Shown here: one piece after another, positions 57,021-64,000 of the stretch
Layout of the letters: every line of letters starts with the position of its first letter
How positions within the stretch are numbered: position 1 is the first letter of the stretch
Source: Cannabis sativa
Taxonomy: Eukaryota > Streptophyta > Magnoliopsida > Rosales > Cannabaceae
Length of the DNA stretch: 64,000 nt
Assembly (NCBI RefSeq): GCF_029168945.1
Contig: NC_083606.1
Location: 19,494,041 to 19,558,040 of the forward strand
Direction: 5' to 3'
The notes under the pieces: model-generated
The model's database searches: none
The model's input: the letters and a program-made list of their open reading frames with translations, nothing else
Told to the model about the DNA's origin: nothing
Program-made: the position numbers and the translations under genes

Positions 57021-58812
57021 GAGTTTTAGTGAATTATTATCCAATTGGATTTATGATTCTGGACTAACTTTGTTTATTTGTTTCTTCTTCTTATAGGCCA
57101 AGCTACTTGAACTCAGATGCTATCTTCATGAGCTGGATCAGAAAGCTGGACAAAGGGTGAAGATCGTCCAAGTTGGAGATGAAGCTCATTTATTTATTTT
57201 TTGAATTAATTGTTTTAGTTTAAAGACAATTTGGATTTCGAATTTTACTTAAGGATTTTTATCCCTGTTTTTCTCATATTGTTACAATACATTTTTTTTA
57301 TTATTAATAAAGTTTATTTTAATTTTCTATTCAAACCAATTGCAATTTATGAGATTGAGCTTCATTTAGTTTATCTTAAACAACAATTACCACATTATAT
57401 TTATGTGTTTGTATGTGTAAGTGTTTTTATTATTGATGCAAATTCTATAATATTTACAACTCTTCATAGAGTTATATTAAATAAACACTAGAAATTATTT
57501 CTATGTTTATTAATAATTGTTAATCCTAATAAAATTATTAAGAATTTGTTTAATAAAAAGATCTTTTGATCTGATAGGGGTGGAGAAAAGTTAAGAAAAC
57601 TATGCAGTTCAATGATCTTTTATATCTAATGAATTCTGGATTGTTTTAAACTCCACATAAACTCTATAACACTCAGAGAATCTTTATCTTTACAACCTTT
57701 AGGGGTGGATCATAATCTCTATATACTTAGGGGTGGAGTTTACTCCACAATACCCTATGTAACACATATTTTCTTTAAACATGGTAGTAATATAATGACT
57801 TAGCTATTATCAATATAAATCCTTGATCTTGATTGTATGTTCCAATTCGTTTTACTGTTGTAGTAAAAATTGATACCTATAAAAGTTCTTTGATAATGTT
57901 TCACACTACCTTAATTGAGTGGGAGAATTTTAAAATTCTTTACCCATCTTCATTAGGTTGACACTTGTGATAGGAACTTAAGAACACTACTGAAAAGAAA
58001 ATCTAACCATTCATGTGGATAGATATAACTTATCAGAATTATGAGAATAAGATACAAGAACTCTACTTCAGTATATTCGAATGACTTGAACCAAGAATTC
58101 TTAATCCTCATAAAATCTTATGGTATCTTAATTTTGATTACTTAATCTCTGGCATGTATTTTTCACTCCAAATACTAGTCTGCTATGTTGATGATTTAGT
58201 ATTAAAAGAAACTTAAAGTTTTAGACTAATACAATAAGTCACAACTAGATAACTCTCCAAACAATGAAGAGGTTAAAAGTATTATTTAACCAGACATCTG
58301 TTATTGAGTGGGAGCTATCTGAGATGTAATCAAATAAGGAACATTAGAAGATATTCAAGAAAGATTTATGAAAGTGATCTATATCTTAGATATTAAGGAA
58401 CTGTATATCAATTATCCTTGTATCTTCACCAACTCATTCGAAATTATGAGATGGTGGTTACTTTGGGGGTGGAGAAAGTATTCTATAATAATTCAAGCTC
58501 TACCAGAAAAGAATTATAACTTTGTAAATTCAAAATTACCAGAAAGTTATATTACTGAAGAAAAGTCTACACTGTATTATGTCAATTCCATATTTTAAAA
58601 TATGAGAGATATGTCTTCTGTTTATTCAGATGTACTTTAAAACAGTAAGGATTTCAATATCCCTTGATAAGTAAAGCATATAGTAAAGGATGTTTCATAA
58701 ATGTATTTATGAACTAGTTTCCAGAAGTTTGGGTGGATTCAAATATACTACACTTGATCTAATGATCAAGATATCAGATTGACTTATTTGCACACTTTGT
58801 TTTATTTTAGTG
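57021..58812 (+). pseudogene. Decayed and shortened pol of the plus element
   Basis: Only traces remain: an integrase-like SDRGGE (about 57565-57585), and CYVDDLVL (58181-58204), the reverse transcriptase active-site motif. The remaining text is A/T-rich with stops in all frames. At 1.8 kb it is far shorter than a copia pol (about 3.5-4 kb). Confidence 0.65.
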
Positions 58813-58824
58813 CAAGTGGGAGTT
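58813..58824 (+). other. Polypurine tract of the plus element
   Basis: CAAGTGGGAGTT immediately before the TGTTGG of the 3' LTR. The same motif, reversed, abuts the LTRs at 15376 and 44095. Confidence 0.7.
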
Positions 58825-60723
58825 TGTTGGGTTTTGTGCCATAAATAAAACCCTTTACAATCTAATTAGTTATCAGTATAAGAAATTTGAAGTAATTTCT
58901 GTTTGCCTGAATTTTACATGCTAATGGTTTAATATGTTTATTACATTTATACACAAAATCAGTTAAATCGAGATCATATGTTTATTCACAATTACAGTAT
59001 CGTCAACACAATGGAATGTGATTGTGATCATATGAATCAAAAGACTAAGTCCCTGTTTCATCAGTGTTTTGGATTTACACTAATGTGATAATCAACGATG
59101 ATGTGTACTTACACTTGGAGTAAGTGTTATGTTCTTTCTAGGACATTAGTAAAGTATACTAGTTTCGAATGTATGGAGTATACATTGGACTGGACCGATA
59201 TTGCAACTTAGTTAAGATATTATAAACTTACCATTATATCTTTCCAAGTCAATATCAGTAGTTGATCTTAAGATTAAAAGAATCTAAATCCTGATATGCT
59301 TAGGCTCAACTCAGGAGTGCTATTCATGTTCTTTGATTTATTAGTTAAGCCTACTTTTGGGTCAGGGTGATACTTATATTTTGGGAACATGATAGTATGA
59401 TTGAGTGGGAGTGCTGAACATAAATATGAAATCTATAGCTTCTACTGGTGTATAGAAGTTAAGTGATGATTCCCTTCGAGCTTAGCTAAATAGAAGTAAA
59501 TGGATGAGGTCTTGTTTAAGTGACTAATTCTTAGATCACTAAACATCATTTACAGGTTGCTAAGTGTTTTAAGGGGCAAAATACATTGAGGGGCGAGAAC
59601 GGTAAAATTATCCCATCTCGATGTAAATCATCTATATAGAGGATCTTTGATCACAGTAAGATTATAACAATGGTTAAATGAGATATCATATCTATATCGT
59701 GGAACATATAATATGCTCTATATAAGTCTGAGAGTGCAATTCTAAGTTCTAAGAGTGGATTCAACGAAGAATTAATAAGTAGGAATTTACTTAGTAGATT
59801 CGGTTCACTTATTGGAAGCTCAGCATATAGATTCATGGTCCCCATTCTAGTTGAGAATATACTGCTTGTAAGACTCAATAATTGATTTGTGATTACTCAA
59901 TTATAATTCTAAAGTTAGACTATGTCTAATTTGTGAATTTTCACTAAGCAGGGGCAAAATTGTAAAGAAAAGAGATTCTAGGTTTATTTATTTATTAATA
60001 GACTTTATATGTCTAATTAATAATTAAATTAAATGACAATATTATTTAATAATCTATTTTAGTTATTAAATAATTAGTTTTGGCATTTAAATGGTTAGAA
60101 TTGGAAAATTGGCTTTTTTGAGAAAATAAAAATAAAATTTGTGAAAACTGCAAAAACCAAGTGGGGCCCATTACACACCATGGCCGGCCACTTATAGTGG
60201 TTTTTCAAATTGATATTTTTATTATTTTAATGCCAAATAATTCCTAACCTAAACCTAGTAGTTGCCTATAAATAGAAAGTGATGGCTCAGTCAAATAACA
60301 ACTTTTTCATAACTTGGAATAACATTTTCTGTCAGAAAATTCTCTCTTTAGAAAACTGAGCCTTCCCTTTTCTCTTCTATAGCCGAAATCCTCTTTCTCT
60401 TTTCTTCTTCTAAAATTTCGAACCTTAGTGATAGAGTAAGTGCCCACACACAGCAAGTGGTAACTCAATCATAGATTGGAAGACTGTGAAGAATCACACA
60501 CAAAGAGAAGGACATTCGGGCTCAGATCTAGATAATACTCTGCGACAGAAAGGATACTAGGGTTAGAGATCTGAGTGGAAGGAGACATTAATTCCGCTGC
60601 ATCAATGTAAGGTTTTGTTAACTTTATATGTGTTTATTTTGTCGTTTTAGAAAGTTTATATTTAGGGTGTTAAACAACATACTTGTGAGTAGATCTAAGA
60701 TCCTGATAAAATAATTTCCAACA
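58825..60723 (+). mobile_element. 3' LTR of the plus element
   Basis: 1,899 bp, TGTTGGG...TTCCAACA, followed by CATAC (60724-60728). TATA box at 60267-60274 and GGCCGGCC near 60182. It matches the split 5' LTR closely with scattered differences, so it is older than the nested element. Confidence 0.92.
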
Positions 60724-60728
60724 CATAC

Positions 60729-60769
60729 ATGGTAGTAAATCTAGATCCCGATAAAACCATAACCCAACA
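60729..60769 (+). mobile_element. Solo LTR S1, right end
   Basis: The last 41 bases of the LTR that began at 38783, closing AACCCAACA and followed by ATAAG (60770-60774), the second target-site copy. Confidence 0.85.
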
Positions 60770-60774
60770 ATAAG

Positions 60775-62003
60775 GGGATTGCTACTGTTTGTGGAAATAA
60801 AACCAAATAAATATGTTTAATAGACAACTTATTACCATCACCAACAACGAGAGAATCCTTACCATAGTACTTGGTTTTCTGGTTTATGTTTCCAGCTCCA
60901 AAAGTTATGTGATTGCTGGCACCACTATCAGTATACCAAGCATCAGCCTGAAGCATCTCAAGAGTAGCAACAATGGTAGGAACACTTTTTCCAATCTTGT
61001 TATTGTCATTTGAGCTTCTAGGTGGTGTTGTTCCCATATATGCTTCATCATATAGATTATAGCAGTGGGCTGCAGAGTGTCCATAACTCCCACACACTTG
61101 ACAAGTGGGTTTTGGACCTCCTCTGCAACCTCTGCCTCTGCCACCAGATCTACCATGATTGTTGCTGTTGTTAATGGTTCCTCCTCTACCTCTGTTTTTT
61201 CTTGGACCAAAATTTCCACCACCAGAGGTACCTCTGTTTGTAAGATTGGCAGTGGGAGAACCTCTGTTTGTACCTATGTCAAGCTTGCTGTCAAAGCTTA
61301 GTAGTAGGCCTTGCAGGGTTTGCCGAGTTGTTTTCTCTCTCACTTCAATCTGCAGAACAATAGGCAAGTATTCTGTGTCCAAACGAGACAGTACATTAGA
61401 AACAAGATGTGATTGAGGGTAGGGATCACCTGCCAAAGCCAAAACATCAGCCCACTGCTTGTTTTGTTTGAGATATTTAGCCATGTTCATGGATCCCTTT
61501 CTTATAGTTTGTATCTTAGTTCTGTACGCATCCATTTTAGCTTTTGAATGAGCTCCAAAGAGAGCTTCTAAACCACTCCATAGATCTGCAAGGGAAGAGC
61601 ATCCCATCACCTCAGTAGCAATTCCTTCAGTCATGGAGCCATAGAGCCAGCCCGTTAACAACTGGTCATTAACTATCCATTGTTCGAACTCAGGATTAAT
61701 CTCAGATCCAACTTTTGGTTGTCCTTCAGCATCAGATGCTGGTAAAAACTCCTCTGGTATTGATCTGGCTCCTGTTAAATAGCCATCAAGCTGATGTACT
61801 CTTGCAATAGCCATCACCATTGTCTTCCACAACGAAAAATTATTTCTGTCAAGTTTGAGAGAAAATGGCTGGTTTAAAGTGCTCCCAAAATGAGGTACAG
61901 AAATAGTGGAGGAAGAGGCTCCATGCACACTATTGTTTTGGTTAGCAACATTGCTACCAGACTGAGCTGAACCATTTCTTGGAGTTTGTTCTTCAGTTGC
62001 CAT
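60775..62003 (-). pseudogene. Copia gag-protease, 5' part, broken by the nested insertions
   Basis: About 410 codons from ATG 62003 (MATEEQTPRNGS). The N-terminal part is Ser/Asn/Gln-rich, and residues about 40-230 are copia gag (LNQPFSLKLDRNNFSLWK, LADLWSGLEALFG). About 255-300 is Gly/Arg-rich, then a CCHC knuckle CQVCGSYGHSAAHC (about 302-315), then the protease opening WYTDSGASNHIT (active-site D in DSG). The frame shifts once near 60810 and is then cut at 60774 by solo LTR S1; the polyprotein resumes at 38777. The start is supported by the PBS 15 bases upstream. It differs from the gag at 56332 and represents another copia lineage. Confidence 0.9.
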
Positions 62004-62017
62004 GAAATCGAGCTAGA

Positions 62018-62029
62018 GCTTTGATACCA
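62018..62029 (-). other. Primer-binding site of the outer copia element
   Basis: TGGTATCAAAGC in minus sense, the initiator-Met tRNA-complementary type, with one change from TGGTATCAGAGC. The gag ATG follows at 62003. Confidence 0.75.
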
Positions 62030-62044
62030 AGCTAAGAAAAGGAA

Positions 62045-62192
62045 GATGATGAATATTTAGCTCATTGAGCTACTGTTGTATTGATTTCAATATATAGCCA
62101 CTAGGGCAACAAATGGTACAATCTAGAATATGGACACCTCATTCCTACAATATTGGAATACAATGAATACACAAAATATTCTCTCTCTAACA
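62045..62192 (-). mobile_element. Short 5' LTR of the outer copia element
   Basis: In minus sense TGTTAGAGAGAGAATATT opens at 62192 and TATATATTG lies near 62095. It ends shortly before the PBS; the inner border is approximate. A length of about 150 bp is normal for small-LTR copia lineages. Confidence 0.6.
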
Positions 62193-62197
62193 CATAT

Positions 62198-64000
62198 TGT
62201 TGGAATATATTTTACAAAGATCTAGATTTACTACCATGTATGTTATTTAAACATCCTAAATATGAATCTCTAAAATAATGTAAATAAACACATATAAAGT
62301 TTGAGAAACCTTACAGTGGGTGCAGCGGGATTAAATGACTCCTCCCACTCAGATCTCTAACCCTTGTATCCTTTCTGTAGTAGAGTATCACCAAGATCTG
62401 AGCCCGAAACTCCTTCCTTGTGTTTGGATTCTTCACAGTCCTACATACTATGATTGAGGACCAACTTGATGTTTGTGGACACTTACTCAATCACTAAGGC
62501 TTGAAAATATTTGTGAAAATAGACTATAGTGTTTCGAAATTGAAGAGGAAGAAGAAGGAAGAGGTCTCGTCAAACCTAGAGAGAAAACTAGGTTTTTAGC
62601 TTTGGAGCATTAGTTGGATAATGAGACCATAGCCTTCCTTTTATACTATCTTCAATATGGTTAGGGTTGAATTATTAGGAATAAAAAAAAATTGATAAAA
62701 TAAGAGTAAAATTGACACCTAATGGCCAACCACATAGTGGGCCCTACATTAGTTTGGGTTTTGTCATTTTTCTCAATTATTTTATCTATTTTTTTACAAA
62801 TATCACTTTTTGCACTTTCAACCCTATAAATGCCAAAACTATTTATTTAATAATTAAAATAACTATCAAATAAAATTGTCATTTATAATATTTATTAAAT
62901 AGACTCCACAAAGTCTCTTAATTAATAAATTAACCCCAAAATACCATTTCTTCACAATTAAGCCATAACATAGTGAAAATTCATAAACTAGACATAGTCT
63001 AATTTTAGAATTAAAATTTATTAATTAAAATCAATTAATTGAGTCTTACAAGCAGATTGTCTCAACTAGTATGGGGACTATGGGCCTATATAAACGAGCT
63101 TCCAATAAGCAGATTTAGAATTTACCAAGTAAATCCATTAACTTATTAATTCCTCATTGCATCCACCATAAAACTTGGAATTGCACTCTCAGTTACATAG
63201 AACGCTCTATATGTTCCACGATATAGATATGCTATTAATTATCCATTATTATAATCCAATAATCAAGGATCCTCTATAGATGATCTACATTGCATAGGGA
63301 CAAAGTTATCGTTACACCCTTTCAATGTATTTTATCCTTAAAACACTTAGCCACCTATAAATGATGTTTTAGTGAACTAATATAATCACTAAAATGAGCG
63401 CTCTATCATTTATTTCTATTTAGCCTAGCTTGAAGGAAATCATCGTTTTGCTTCTATGTGCGGATTGAAGCTATAGATTCCATATCTATGATTAACGCTC
63501 CCACTCAATTGCACTATCGTGTTCCCAAAATGTACGTATCACCCTGACCAAAAAGTAGGCTTAACTAACAAATTAAAGAACACAAACAACACACTTGAGA
63601 TCGAACCTAATCATGTTAGGATTAAGATCATTTGATCTAGGATCAACTAGGTGATATTGAATTGAATAGACATTACAGTAAATTTATCATATCTAATCCA
63701 AGTTCAATATCAGTCCCTTCCAATGTATACTCCATACATCCGATACTGGTAAACTTTGCCGATGCCCTGGAAAGGACATAACACTTATCCAAGGTGTAAG
63801 TATACCTATCGCTGATTATCATGCAGTCTAAATCTAGTGAACTGACAAATTAGGGAATTAAACTTTTAAACATATAATCATGATTATATTCCATTGTGCT
63901 GATAACACTATAATTATGAACAAATGCATATGTTCTGGACTTAATAGAATTTATACATTAAATATAACACATAAAATAAATCATATGAACCATGCAACAT
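62198..64000 (-). mobile_element. Minus-sense LTR of the main family, running off the window
   Basis: Opens TGTTGGAATATATTTTAC after CATAT (62193-62197, possible target-site copy) and follows the family LTR to within roughly 100 bases of its end. It is the same variant as 28320-30195. Whether it is a solo LTR or part of a full element lies beyond the window. Confidence 0.8.

Larger units (their letters stand above)
40660..60723 (+). mobile_element. Plus-strand copia-derived element with gag remnant, opened by a nested element
   Basis: 5' LTR (40660-42216 plus 52379-52711), PBS, AT-rich leader, gag with one frameshift, decayed pol, polypurine tract, 3' LTR 58825-60723. Target duplication CATAC on both sides. 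Without the nested 10.16-kb insert and its duplicated AAATC it would be about 9.9 kb. Confidence 0.88.

Overview
The window is nuclear DNA of a flowering plant, almost certainly a eudicot. It holds an intact plant-specific PPR-DYW editing-factor gene, a spliced ENOD93-type gene and plant Ty1/copia and Ty3/gypsy LTR retrotransposons. It is strongly AT-rich and about 90% transposon. The species cannot be fixed from the sequence alone.

Layout. (1) 1-2023: 3' end of an Athila-like gypsy element, inserted into (2) 2024-5446, the 3' part of a Tat/Retand-like gypsy element with an antisense ORF and its 3' LTR. That element is itself inserted (5-bp site ATAAT) into (3) 5452-23666, a tandem LTR-internal-LTR-internal-LTR array of a roughly 10-kb copia-derived, largely non-coding element read on the minus strand. 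A truncated chromovirus-like LTR and a 2.1-kb direct repeat disturb its first unit. (4) 23667-27400: decayed plus-strand copia pol, split by a 1,146-bp solo LTR that carries a tandem array of hairpins. (5) 27408-30195: two head-to-head LTRs. (6) 30196-37480: the only gene island, with a degenerate repeat built on palindromic cores, an OTP82-like PPR-DYW gene (+) and a four-exon ENOD93-like gene (-), the two genes convergent. (7) 37480-62192: a minus-strand copia element opened by three successive nested insertions, each with a readable 5-bp duplication: solo LTR (ATAAG), then a plus-strand gag-bearing element (CATAC), then a young minus-strand element (AAATC). (8) 62198-64000: another minus-strand LTR running off the window.

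The dominant family (LTRs about 1.88-1.9 kb, TGTTGG...CCAACA) has a 3.5-4 kb AT-rich leader between the primer-binding site and the gag start. Near its gag-proximal end the leader keeps a series of short inverted repeats with CUAA-type loops in every copy, and near the PBS a variable GC-rich palindrome island. Two full-length copies share the same already-decayed pol, so the family probably moved with proteins supplied in trans. The hairpin series is the best candidate here for an undescribed functional element.

All coordinates and motifs were read by eye. Percent identities, domain scores, expression and RNA folding were not computed.
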